Shown here piece by piece: positions 21,383 to 32,331 of a stretch of DNA of 64,000 nucleotides (position 1 is its first letter; the number at the start of each line of letters is the position of its first letter). The DNA comes from Astrothelium macrocarpum (lineage: Eukaryota; Ascomycota; Dothideomycetes; Trypetheliales; Trypetheliaceae), in NCBI GenBank assembly GCA_021030915.1, contig JAGEMR010000086.1, forward strand, positions 62,001 through 126,000, given 5' to 3'. The position numbers were made by a program, and so were the translations under genes. The notes under the pieces are model-generated. The model did not search any database. It had not been told where the DNA came from and was given only the letters and a program-made list of their open reading frames with translations.

Positions 21383-23116
21383 ATGGAGCTTGAGCGCGAT
21401 AAGCCACCGTCATACTCGAGCCACGACCCGAATACTCTAAACTTACCGTCGGTACCGCAAGGCCTCGTCACACACACAGATGCCTCTACCTTAGACTTTA
21501 GAAACGTGCAATCATCTTTTCAAGAGAGCCCGAATATACCAATTCTAAGTGCTGCTTTACATCCGGACGCATTTAAGGGGCAGCTTCCACCAGAGCAGCA
21601 TTATTCACCGACAATTTCCTCCCGCACAACGAACACGCACCAACACCCCGCATCCGAAGCCATGAGCCCAAGGAGTATGATGAGTCTGGATGACGTACCC
21701 GCTAGAGCTTCCAGTGTCTCAATGGACGATCCAGATGTCCGGATAGCCGCAGAAGCACTGTCAGGTCTAGGAAATCCTGGTAAGCTCACTGGCTCCAAAA
21801 CATCCCGCATTAGTGCCTAACTTTTTACAGAATTAATGAAATCGCCCCCATTACAGCACACACGAGGCTCTGCAAATATAGTCGCGTCTCCATCGAGCAC
21901 ACAACAAACTGAAGAAGAACCCCTGCTTACCTTGTTAGCTGAGACGCATCCATGGCTGGGAACGACTATTAGTGGATCACTCAATGCGTACACGACTACC
22001 AAATCATATTCACCGCGGTTTATTCGGAATGGGGCTGAATTTGTCGAACGAAACATCGGGTCTCCTTTGTCAAACACTGTCGGAAGCGTTGGTCGTCGCA
22101 CAGGAGTGGAGGAAGGTCTCAGACGCTATCTTGGAGGTCGACAAGCAAGCGAGCCCGATGCTGATGAAGCGAATGGCAGTAATGCTAGCAAACGGAGGAA
22201 GATTAGCAATCGTGTTGAGGATCTTGACATTGAGCAAGGACTACCCTCCCCGACCACGCTTCGGGAGATATCTCGCCGCGAATCTCAGTCCACAAATGGC
22301 GAGTCGCTGCCTGCATATGATGACAACAGAGCACCACAGTACGACGAAAGGATAGCAGTGACCTCTCTCCCTCCTAGTCAACAAAATCAACAAACCCATG
22401 GATGGCGCACACAGATGTTCATATCAACTTCTGGACTCGGTGCTGCACTTAGCGAGAAATCGCTTAGTAGTCTAAGATATTGTTTAAAAATGCTACGTGG
22501 TGCAACAGAGCATGTAGGCGCCTTGATGTTGGCTCTACGCAAGGTTCTTGAGGAGTATGAAAAATCCAGTTCTGGCGAAGAGCCGTCGCCTCAAAACGAG
22601 AAGGCGCCATTGACTCAGGAACAAGACTCCAAGGAGAAAGAAGCTCAGCGGATAGCTGACCGGATCAAATCCATCAGCGATGATATATGGAAGACGCTTA
22701 AGACTGTAGTGTCCAGTATCTCTCGTTATACAGGCGGTGCACTTCCAGACAATGCTGGACGTCTGGTGCGAAGCCAACTCATGTCTGTTCCGCAGCGTTG
22801 GCGCATCGCGACCCAGTCTACTGCACATTCTCCACACAGTGAGAGCGAAACCAGCAGAGGGGCCAATCGAATGTTGGCATTCGCAAAGGAAGGCATTGAC
22901 ATGATGGAACAGGTCAGCACGATCTTGGCTAATGTCGTTGTCAATGCTGAGAAATGGCTTGATACCTTTGGTCGAAAAAAGGATGATGAGCAAGGCAGGC
23001 AAGCCGAGTCATCGAGCAGCAACCAAATGGTTTCTGATGCCAAGACACCAATGCCAGATACTGGTCCGATTTCTTCTGAAACCAATCTTGAAGGAGATAA
23101 GAAGGCGGCCATCTAA
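21383..23116 (+). CDS. opi1: Opi1-family transcriptional repressor of phospholipid synthesis genes
   Basis: Two exons (21383-21779 and 21831-23116) with a 51-nt intron (GTAAGC donor, CCTAAC branch), 560 residues. The diagnostic Opi1 block is present just after the intron: ETHPWLGTTISGSLNAYTTT, KSYSPRFIRNGAEFVERNIG, then TVGSVGRRTGVEEGLRRYL, followed by a basic KRRK patch and a helical C-terminal domain (LSEKSLSSLRYCLKMLRGATEHVGALM, DDIWKTLKTVVSSISRYTGG). In yeast Opi1 binds phosphatidic acid and VAP protein Scs2 at the ER and represses inositol-responsive genes through bHLH activators. In filamentous ascomycetes the targets are less clear. The long Ser/Pro-rich N-terminus is probably disordered. 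Confidence 0.92.
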
Positions 23117-23596
23117 ACTATTTCCTCATTCAACACTAAAGTAGCATACGTCTGGTTCCTAAGACACTCACTAGACTTGGTTTATTAGTAGAAAACCTGG
23201 AAAGTCTATGTTAGGCCAAAGGAATGAACGAGCTACTCCAGGCTACAGCTGTATAGTCTTAAGCCAATGATGTTTTTCTAGCGATAGAGTAGCCGTGGAT
23301 TCTCCGGCCGTTGGCATAAACGAGCAGGGCGACAGTGCCGCAGCAAATTGGCAGCGGGCACTGTACTTGAAATCTTGAAGCACTTGCATGCATGATTGTT
23401 GGAAGGCAGGCTTGAAAATACATCATTCAGGAATATCATATTCAAGTTGCGCACATCACACTACCCTTTGTAAGCCTACCGCGAGAAGACGCCGTTGCTA
23501 CTTTCAATGCCCACCTTTCTCGGCCGCTGCGGAGTTCTTACTCCCTCTTTTGCTTGAGAGATCTATAAAAGTGACTTTGAAGATGCAATATACTTC
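23117..23596. other. Intergenic, convergent 3' ends
   Basis: Lies between the Opi1 homologue and the MFS transporter, both ending here. No coding or RNA feature seen. Confidence 0.5.
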
Positions 23597-25334
23597 TTAG
23601 TTCGATTTCTCTAATTGTTGCTGACCAACGTCTTCCTTTTCAAGAGACAACTCCTTTACAAACAATGATAAAATCAATCCGAGGCCGCTAAAGCCAGTCA
23701 GTACATACCAAATGACTCGCATTGCATCAAGATACGCGTTTTGCACGTCAGTCCTTATCTGTGGAGCAAGACTCAGACCTCTCAGATCTGGGATGAAGCC
23801 TACAGCTTCGCTCGGATCTTGCTGGACAATTACATTGGCAGGCAGCACCCCAATTGAGGCGATGGAGCGCTCGAACACGCTGCTAAATGTGGTCGATCCC
23901 ACGGCAAGCCCAATTAGTGCGCCAAACAGCCGCAAACACACCAGAATACCAACAGCAAGGCCCTGATCATCTGGGCTTTCGACGCTGGCCTGCATGATTA
24001 ATGGAGAGACAATATACATGATGCCAATGCCACTACCGGCCATTATTTGGAAAGCTGACATCTCGGCCACAGAGGTACGGCCATTCCAGAGGGAATAAAG
24101 CCCCAATCCGATAGTGATCAAGGACCAGGCGAGCCAGAGCAGCAAGCGGGACCGGCGTGTGTATTCGATGACAATGCCCGAGATGAGACTGAATCCAATT
24201 ATACTGCAACAGAATGGCAGTGTTAAGACTGCGGATCGTAGAGGAGTCTCTAGAAAAACGACTTGGAAGAACAAAGGCAGCCAGAATAGTAGAGGATACG
24301 TAATCAAGCCGTGCAGGAAGCCAGTAAGTGCTATAACTTTGGCTGATGTAGAGCCGAATATGCGATATGGGATCATAGGGAAATGGGGCTTAGCCTCATA
24401 GGCAGCGAATCCTACCATTAGTACGAAGCCGATGATAAGGGGAAGAAATATTCTCCACGACGACCACGGAACGATTGCTCCGCCGAGACTCAACGGAATA
24501 GCAAATGCGGCTCCACCCACTACAAACAGTGTCATGCCAAGAAAATCCATCTGGCGTAATCTCGACCGCAATGGACGTTCAATAGGTTTCAGTCGCAAGG
24601 AAACAATCGCCAATACAGCTGAAGTCCCTACGATGGGCAGATTGATCCATCCGATCCAGCGCCAACTCACATCCTGTGCAAACGACGCGCCGATGATTGG
24701 TCCCGCGATGCTCCCAGCAGCAAAGGGAAGGGACAGGAGACCATACCAAAACGGACGCTCTTTGAGCGTCGTGATGTCCGCAAGAATCACCTCGTTGAGC
24801 ACGTCCAGACCCCCGCCCCCGAGACCCTGTAATGCGCGGCCCAGAATCACGATGGGTATGCTGTGCGCCACACCAAAGACAACAGATCCGATGGCGAAGA
24901 AGGTGAAGGCAACGTAGAGGGGCGTCTTGCGTCCGATGATGTCGGAGAAGGTGGTGTAGAGGGGCTGGGTCAGCGCGACGAGTAGTAGGAAGGAGAGGCT
25001 GGCCCAGAATGCCTCGATCGTGGTGCCGTGGAGTTGACGGGTGATAATCTAGTTGCACCCCCGAAACGTGAGCCCAGTGGACGCTTCGTCAGGGAGAAAG
25101 GCTTTGGAGCCGGGAACGTACTGGGAGTGCTACTGGTAGCGTTGTTGCGTCGAGGGAGACGACCAACGCTATCAGCGTCAGAGAGAGGAAAGAAAGGTAG
25201 AAGGACAAAGGTTTCTTGGAGTTTGTTTGAGTAGTGCCGGCCTCTAATTGTCCAGGCTCGGACGCAGCATTGTCAGCGAGTTGCCCCATATGCTCATGGG
25301 TGTGGTTGTCGGTGGCGGCTGGTTCCTCAGTCAT
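23597..25334 (-). CDS. MFS multidrug exporter, DHA2 type
   Basis: Two exons (25122-25334 and 23597-25048) with a 73-nt intron (GTACGT donor, CAACTAG acceptor), 554 residues. A polar N-terminal tail leads into the first helix (LTLIALVVSLDATTLPVALP). The loop-2 motif is DIIGRKTPLYVAF, motif C is GSIAGPIIGA with SWRWIGWINLPI, and further hydrophobic helices run to the end, consistent with the 14-helix DHA2 drug:H+ antiporter family. A plasma-membrane exporter is likely; the substrate is unknown. It is divergent from the PDR ABC transporter at 26749 across a shared promoter. A weak C-to-G composition switch lies near 24880. Confidence 0.92.
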
Positions 25335-25462
25335 TTTGCTACAAAATCATACATCTCAAATTTGAAGGAAAGGTTCCAAAAAGTGTAACAATCAAAATGC
25401 AAGAATGTTTAACAGACAAATGTCTTCCAAAATTCTAAGTACAAGGTGATTGAGGTATAGAG

Positions 25463-25470
25463 TCACGTGA
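25463..25470. promoter_or_regulatory. TCACGTGA palindrome upstream of MFS gene
   Basis: A perfect 8-bp palindrome 129 bp upstream of the MFS start, identical to the site in the prp45 promoter. A bHLH binding site is inferred. Confidence 0.4.
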
Positions 25471-25767
25471 ATTGAAGCCCTCCACCAGCCCTCACCCATA
25501 AACGATCAAAACTTGGCCATTTCCATGTCTCCGGATGATGCTTAGAGCCCAAGAGGCTGTGCGTATTCGTCATTGTCATGGACGGCAATGAATCTGGTCA
25601 CGCCGTCGATTCTGATTGGATTTGATGCAGTGAGCGTGCAATGCTTGCCATGAAAGAACCCAGCTTATCACAATTGAGCATGGGCAATATTGCAAAGGGC
25701 CAGAGAACAGCATAACTCCATCCACGTATATTTTCAAAAAGAATAAAGGAAGGTGATAGTGCACCCT

Positions 25768-25836
25768 GGTGGTCACCACTGAGTATGCCACCCTAACTAC
25801 GTTTGTGCTAGACGGCAGTAGTCACTGGTGATCACC
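25768..25836. promoter_or_regulatory. Pair of GGTG-N2-CACC inverted motifs
   Basis: GGTGGTCACC at 25768-25777 and the perfect palindrome GGTGATCACC at 25827-25836, with centres 59 bp apart, in the divergent exporter promoter. Paired dyads like these often bind dimeric regulators. The binding protein is unknown. Confidence 0.4.
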
Positions 25837-26748
25837 GGGGTAACTGGAAAAGGAGTAAAAAGGTAAAATCTTGTGCCGCTTGCGGATGTTGACGAAAGAG
25901 TCGGGCCATGCGGGCGCCGATGCCGAACAGTTGTAAACTCACTCACCACTTACCAGCCAGCTCGGGTACGGAAAGCAGCTGCTTCCGATGGTTCTTGAGC
26001 TGCTTGCAAGAATTTAAAAGTGGGCTGCACGTGCTACACGATTAATGAGTCATTATGAGTGGAGTGTTCGTACGGTAGGTACCTGTGTATCAACTCTCCT
26101 GGGCCAGAGGACTAGCGCGTCGGAGAAAAAGAGAACTGGCTGCTGGGTTGCGGAATGCTTCGAAATCGATCTCATCCAAATCAAATATTTCAGCCTAAGG
26201 CCCGGTTCTGGAGCTTGCTCTGTCGAAAATTGCGGTTACCGTCTTGGCTTTCAAGCTCAATATCTGCATTCTATCGTAGAGACTTTGTTAAAAAGAAAAC
26301 AAATAAGGTGATAACAACCCCCGCAATGTTTCCATTGATGAGTAGGTTCGGTAGGTGTTAGTGTGCCAATCGCAAGCCGAAGCGAGGAGGAATCAGCACT
26401 AGCATGTTAATAGACTTTTTCAGGGTCATCCAAGTCCCAAGACGTCGGCTCGGATAAGGCATTCTTCCATCCTTCGAGTGCCCAGCTGTGCCGACATGAT
26501 AGTATATTGCGCTTGGGAAAGACGTACTTGGACGTTGTAAATATATGAGTCCTTTAATACCTTAGTCTATCTGCCCTTCATTCCCTCTCCGACATTCCTT
26601 GGGCGTCTTCTGTCTTTGTTTTTGTTTTTCCGATTTCAGTAGCGCTCAACGGAGTTTACAGCTCCAGTCTCCGTGCTGAACAATCCTTGATCGTGCCTCC
26701 TCGTCGCCGATATTATTCATCTTGCGAGAAGGAGCGTCTCCCTTAGTA

Positions 26749-29700
26749 ATGAGCAACGTCAATCCGCTTAACCATCCCGAGCAGAAACATGGCTCATCTG
26801 CGAACGATCATCCCGCTACCAGCGATAGCCTTCCTGCACCTGTCGCAGGAGCAGGCGCTGCTGCGCTCGATACAGCACAACCTCGCACACCAGACAACGA
26901 GTTGGACTTAGAAAAACGACTTGACGAGATCGAACAATCTTCCTCGGCACACTCGAATCAAAATGCGACAACGCAGTATGGTTCCGCGTTTGAGAAAGAT
27001 CTCGGCGCAGAGCTGGAAAAACAACGCTCCGCCGCCAGGACAGAAAACCAAAATGGGCTCACGCGCACGACATCGCAACCTGGTGTCGATGTGGAGAGAG
27101 CGCAGCAGGAATTTGCGGAGCTGAGTAAAGAGATGTCGAGGGCATCTGAGCGGTCAAAGAAAATTCACAAGAGCAGCAGCAGGCCGAGTCTTCTCAGAGC
27201 CTCTAAATCGAACATGAAAGAAACCGCAGCAAAGAGCAACGTCCATACCATTGCCGATGTTGAAAAGCAAACGAGTAATGATGAAGCCGATGAGGAACCG
27301 TTTGACCTGGAAAGTACACTCCGGGGTGGCAAAAGAATGGAAGAGGAGAGCGGAATACGGTCGAAGCAAATTGGTGTCATTTGGGAGAATTTGACAGTCA
27401 AAGGTATCGGTGGCATCAAGAACTATGTCAAAACCTTTCCTGATGCGTTCATCTCGTTCTTTAACATCTATGGGACGTTGATGCACTGGTTCGGCTTGGG
27501 GGGCAAAGGCAAAGAAGTCGACATCCTCAAGAATTTCCGTGGTGTCGTCAAGCCTGGTGAGATGGTTCTTGTGCTCGGGCGTCCTGGAAGCGGCTGTACA
27601 ACGTTCTTGAAGGTCATTGCAAATCAGCGATATGGATACACTGCTGTCGATGGTGATGTATTGTACGGGCCATTCGACAATTCAACTTTCGAGAAGCGGT
27701 ACAGAGGTGAGGCGGTGTACAACCAAGAGGATGACATCCACCATCACCCGACGCTTTCAGTGGGTCAAACCTTGAGCTTTGCAATGGATTGCAAGGTCCC
27801 TGGAAAACGACCTGGTGGAATGAGCAAGAACGAATTCAAAGATGTGGTAATAAATACTTTGCTAAAAATGTTTAATATTGAGCACACAAGAGATACTATC
27901 GTCGGAAATCCATTCGTCCGTGGAATCTCAGGTGGAGAAAGGAAACGAGTCAGCATTGCCGAGATGATGGTTACCAGTGCCACGGTTTGCGCATGGGATA
28001 ACACCACTCGTGGACTGGACGCGTCAACCGCTGTTGATTATGCAAAGTCTCTCCGAATCATGACAAATATTTACAAGACTTCTACTTTTGTATCTCTCTA
28101 TCAAGCCTCAGAGAATATCTATTCTCAATTCGATAAGGTCATGGTTATTGACCAAGGCCGACAAGTATTCTTTGGCCCGGCTTCGGAAGCGCGATCGTAT
28201 TTTGAAGGATTGGGATACCTGGAGAAGCCACGACAAACAACACCAGACTACCTCACGGGCTGTACCGATCCCTATGAGCGTGAGTACAAAGAGGGTCAGG
28301 AGGGTGCACGAGCACCGCGGACATTGGAAGAGTTGGAGGCTGCCTACAATCAATCCGAATACTCGGTTCGATTGGAACAAGAGATGAAAGAGTATAGAGA
28401 GCGTCTAAAAGAAGAACAACATATATACGAAGATTTCCAAATCGCAGTCAGGGAAAGTAAACGTCATGCACCGAAACACTCCGTCTACTCGATTCCTTTC
28501 TACATGCAAGTCTATGCTTTGACGCAGCGTCAGTTCATGCTCAAGTGGCAAGACAAATTCTCGCTAATTGTAAGCTGGATCACGTCAATTGCAATCGCCA
28601 TCATTCTCGGTACTGTCTGGTTGAACCTACCACGTACAAGTGCTGGCGCTTTTACTCGAGGTGGTGTACTCTTCATTGCACTTCTATTCAACGCCTTCCA
28701 AGCATTTGGTGAATTGGCGTCGACCATGATTGGACGACCGATTGTGAATAAACATCGAGCATTTACATTCCATCGCCCCTCTGCGCTTTGGATTGCGCAG
28801 ATTCTGGTAGATATGTTGTTCGCGGCGGCGCAGATTCTCATCTTCAGTATCATCGTCTACTTCATGTGCGGACTCGTTCGCGATGCCGGGGCTTTCTTCA
28901 CCTTCTATCTCGTGATCATTAGTGGATACCTTGCAATGACGTTGTTCTTCCGAACTGTGGGATGCCTTTGCCCAGACTTTGATTACGCAATGAAATTCGC
29001 TGCGGTCATTATCACACTGTTTGTCTTGACTTCTGGATATCTCATTCAGTGGCAAAGCGAACAAGTCTGGCTTCGGTGGATCTTTTACGCCAATGCACTT
29101 GGTCTCGGATTTTCGGCACTGATGCTAAACGAGTTTAAGCGGATCGACTTGACTTGTGTTGGTGCCTCTTTAGTACCATCCGGACTGCAGCAGTATACGA
29201 ACATCAATTATCAATCTTGCACATTGCCTGGTAGCATCCCTGGTAGTATCACCGTCTCGGGTCGAGACTACGTGGAGACCGGATTTTCATACTACCCCTC
29301 TAATCTATGGCGAAACTGGGGCATCATCGTTGTTCTGATCACTGGTTTTCTCATAACCAACGCTGTCTTGGGAGAATACATCAAATGGGGTGCAGGCGGC
29401 CGGACCATTACATTCTTTGCGAAAGAGAACAAGGAACGCAAAGAACTGAATGCTGCACTTGAAAAAAAGAAAGAGGCAAGATTGCATAAAGAAATTGAGC
29501 GAGACGATTCTGGCTTGAGGATTGACTCGAAAGCCGTGATCACTTGGGAAGATATTTGTTATGATGTCCCCGTTCCCTCTGGACAGCTCCGATTGTTGAA
29601 GAATATTTATGGATTCGTCAAACCAGGCCAACTAACAGCGCTCATGGGAGCTTCCGGAGCTGGAAAGACCACTCTGCTTGATGTACTTGCATCACGAAAA

Positions 29701-31569
29701 AACATTGGTGTTATTGGTGGTGAGAAACTTGTTGACGGCGTTGCACCAGGCACGGCTTTTCAACGTGGAACGTCCTATGCTGAACAACTCGATGTTCATG
29801 AGTCCACTGCCACGGTTCGGGAGGCTCTCCGATTCTCAGCCGATCTTCGACAGCCTTATGACACTCCACTGTCAGAGAAATATGAGTACGTTGAAGAAGT
29901 CATCTCGCTTCTGGAGATGGAGGATATAGCCGATGCTATCATTGGTGATCCAGAGTCTGGTCTTGCTGTCGAACAACGCAAACGCGTCACCATTGGTGTC
30001 GAACTTGCTGCCAAACCGGAACTTCTTCTCTTCCTGGATGAACCTACCTCGGGACTGGACTCCCAATCGGCATTTAACATCGTGCGTTTCTTGCAGAAGC
30101 TTGCTAAAAGAGGTCAAGCGATTTTGTGCACCATACATCAACCCAACAGTGCTTTGTTCGAAAACTTCGATCGTCTACTTTTGCTTCAGAGAGGAGGAGA
30201 ATGCGTCTACTTTGGTGACATCGGGAAAGACGCACAAACACTCATCGCTTACTTCGCAAAGCACGGCGCCTATTGTCCACCCGACGCCAATCCTGCCGAA
30301 TGGATGCTTGACGCCATTGGCGCGGGAACTTCTCCACGAATCGGCGACCGGGACTGGGGCGAGATCTGGCAAGACAGCGAAGAACTCAAGCAGACCAAAG
30401 AACTGATCCAACGAATCAAAACCGACCGCCTCAGGGAAGTCGGCGAAGCGCCCAAAGTCCAGCAGAAGGAATACGCCACTCCCCTTTGGCACCAAATCAA
30501 AGTCGTCAACGCTCGCACCCACAAGGCCTTCTGGCGTAGCCCCAACTACGGCTTCACTCGTTTCTTCAACCACGTCGCCATTGCCTTGCTGACCGGACTG
30601 ACGTACCTCCGCCTCAATGACTCGCGCGCTAGCCTGCAGTATCGCGTCTTTGTGATCTTCCAAGCCACGGTGCTCCCCGCGCTGATTCTTGCTCAGGTTG
30701 AGCCCAAGTACGATCTCTCGCGGCTCATTTTCTACCGTGAGTCCGCCGCCAAGGCGTACAAGCAGTTTCCGTTTGCGCTGGCGATGGTGCTGGCCGAGAT
30801 GCCGTATAGTGTCCTTTGCGCAGTCGGGTTCTTTTTGCCGCTGTATTATATTCCCGGATTTCAGCCTGCAAGCTCGCGCGCAGGATACCAGTTCTTCATG
30901 ATTTTAATCACGGAGGTGTTTAGCGTGACGTTGGCGCAGATGATCAGTGCGGTTACGCCTAGTACATTCATTGCGGTATTGTTGAATCCGTTTATCATCA
31001 TGTAAGTACTTCTTCCTCTTCTATCGCTAATGTCGAGTTCAAAGCTTGAACAGATTACTTACCATTCCTTCCAGTATTTTCGCCCTCTTCTGTGGTGTTG
31101 CTATCCCCAAGCCTCAGATTCCTGGCTTTTGGCGTGCCTGGCTTTATCAGCTTGACCCGTTCACCCGACTCATTGGTGGTATGGTCGTCACTGAGCTCCA
31201 TGATCGTCCTGTCGTTTGCCAACCAAGTGAATTCAATTCTTTTCCACCTCCTCCCGGTCAAAACTGTGGTTCCTATATGGAACCGTTCTTTGCCGCTGGC
31301 GGAATAGGGTATATTGCCGATAATAGCAGCACCACGAGTTGTGATTACTGTGCGTATAAAGTCGGCGACCAATTTTATGAGGCGTTCGATTTGAGCTTCA
31401 CACACCGGTGGCGAGACCTAGGTATCTTAGCGGCGTTCATTGGGAGTAATTTGATACTGTTATTCCTAGGGGTAAGTCCTAACGCTTGTTGGCAATGGTC
31501 GCAAGACACGAGAAGTATCTTATGCTAATGGGAAGTTAGGCCCGATATCTCAATTTCAATCGCCGTTGA
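26749..31569 (+). CDS. PDR-type (ABCG) full-size ABC drug exporter
   Basis: Three exons (26749-31001, 31075-31471, 31540-31569) with canonical in-frame introns of 73 and 68 nt, 1559 residues. It has the reverse topology typical of PDR proteins: NBD1, membrane domain, NBD2, membrane domain. NBD1 has the divergent Walker A GRPGSGCTT (about residue 277), signature SGGERKR (about 393) and Walker B-like WDNTTRGLD. NBD2 has Walker A GASGAGKTT (about 968), a degenerate signature VEQRKR and Walker B LLLFLDEPTSGLD (about 1095). This alternation of degenerate motifs is the norm in Cdr/Pdr pumps. The last extracellular loop has paired Cys (SCDYCAY). The final 30-nt exon adds ARYLNFNRR. It exports azoles or other xenobiotics at the plasma membrane, by family. 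The ATG at 26749 is the first in frame; upstream in-frame codons lack ATG. Confidence 0.96.
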
Positions 31570-32331
31570 TACATGTTCTAATGTTTCTTCTATAAGCGAT
31601 ACTCGCTCGCCTATTATTCGGTTCGGGAAATCGAGATTTTGTACAACAAATAGACGGACTTGGCTAGATCTTGGATAGACTGAATGATGCTAATTACTTC
31701 TGAAGAGGAAGAGGGGGAGCCGCTAACCGGAAGCTTATTCTCCGCAGGGATTCGAGACCTTTGGAGGCGATCGTTATCTTCGCAATCATTTCGGAACGTT
31801 GGAGAAGCAGATCAAATTTCGTATGTGACCTGCTTCTCCTACGACCCGAAATGATTGAGAAGCTAGATTTCATTGTTTGCAATATCTGAGGCGCTTTTTG
31901 ATGGCCAGAACAGAAATGGTAGGCAGCATGAAGTTGGTCCTGGATCGATGAACGCGTTCGAAAAAAAAAACCAAAAAAAAAAAACTTGACTAATATGGGT
32001 GGTCAGATGTTTAATCGTGGAGTCACATGTATGATATTGTGTTGTTTCGAAGTGATGCATCATCGCTGCTCACATTACTTCAGAGACCATGACAATGGCA
32101 ACTTGTACAGGTTAGATCATGTTTGTATTGATATTATGTCCCCAAGCAAACCTCGCGTTGTCCCTCATTAATCGTTTGTTTTCCCACTCCTTGATTTCAC
32201 TTCAAAAATTCCTTTGCAAACCCATCTTTCCGCCAACGAATCGCTAAAGCAGGGTCTTTTTTCAATCCTCATTCCATTGCTATTCCAGTCCAAAGGCAGT
32301 CGTCAAGTGAATTTGACACAAAGGTAGTGTG
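31570..32331. other. Intergenic, with hairpin and A-runs
   Basis: 3' flank of the ABC gene followed by the promoter of the next gene. It holds a 28-bp-arm imperfect inverted repeat (listed separately) and two A-runs near 31962-31983. No coding sequence seen. Confidence 0.5.
31783..31857. repeat. Imperfect inverted repeat, 28-bp arms
   Basis: Arms 31783-31810 and 31830-31857 pair at about 24 of 28 positions around a 19-nt loop. It starts about 214 bp after the ABC stop codon and could be a 3'-UTR hairpin or a decayed foldback element. Confidence 0.7.

Larger units (their letters stand above)
25335..26748. promoter_or_regulatory. Shared divergent promoter of MFS and ABC exporters
   Basis: A 1.4-kb intergenic region between two head-to-head drug-efflux genes, which makes co-regulation plausible. 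It contains TCACGTGA (25463-25470), two GGTG-N2-CACC inverted sites (25768-25777 and 25827-25836), a TATA-like AAATATAT near 26539 and a CT-rich leader near 26560-26640. No classical TCCGCGGA PDRE was seen. Short frames inside it are unconvincing. Confidence 0.6.
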
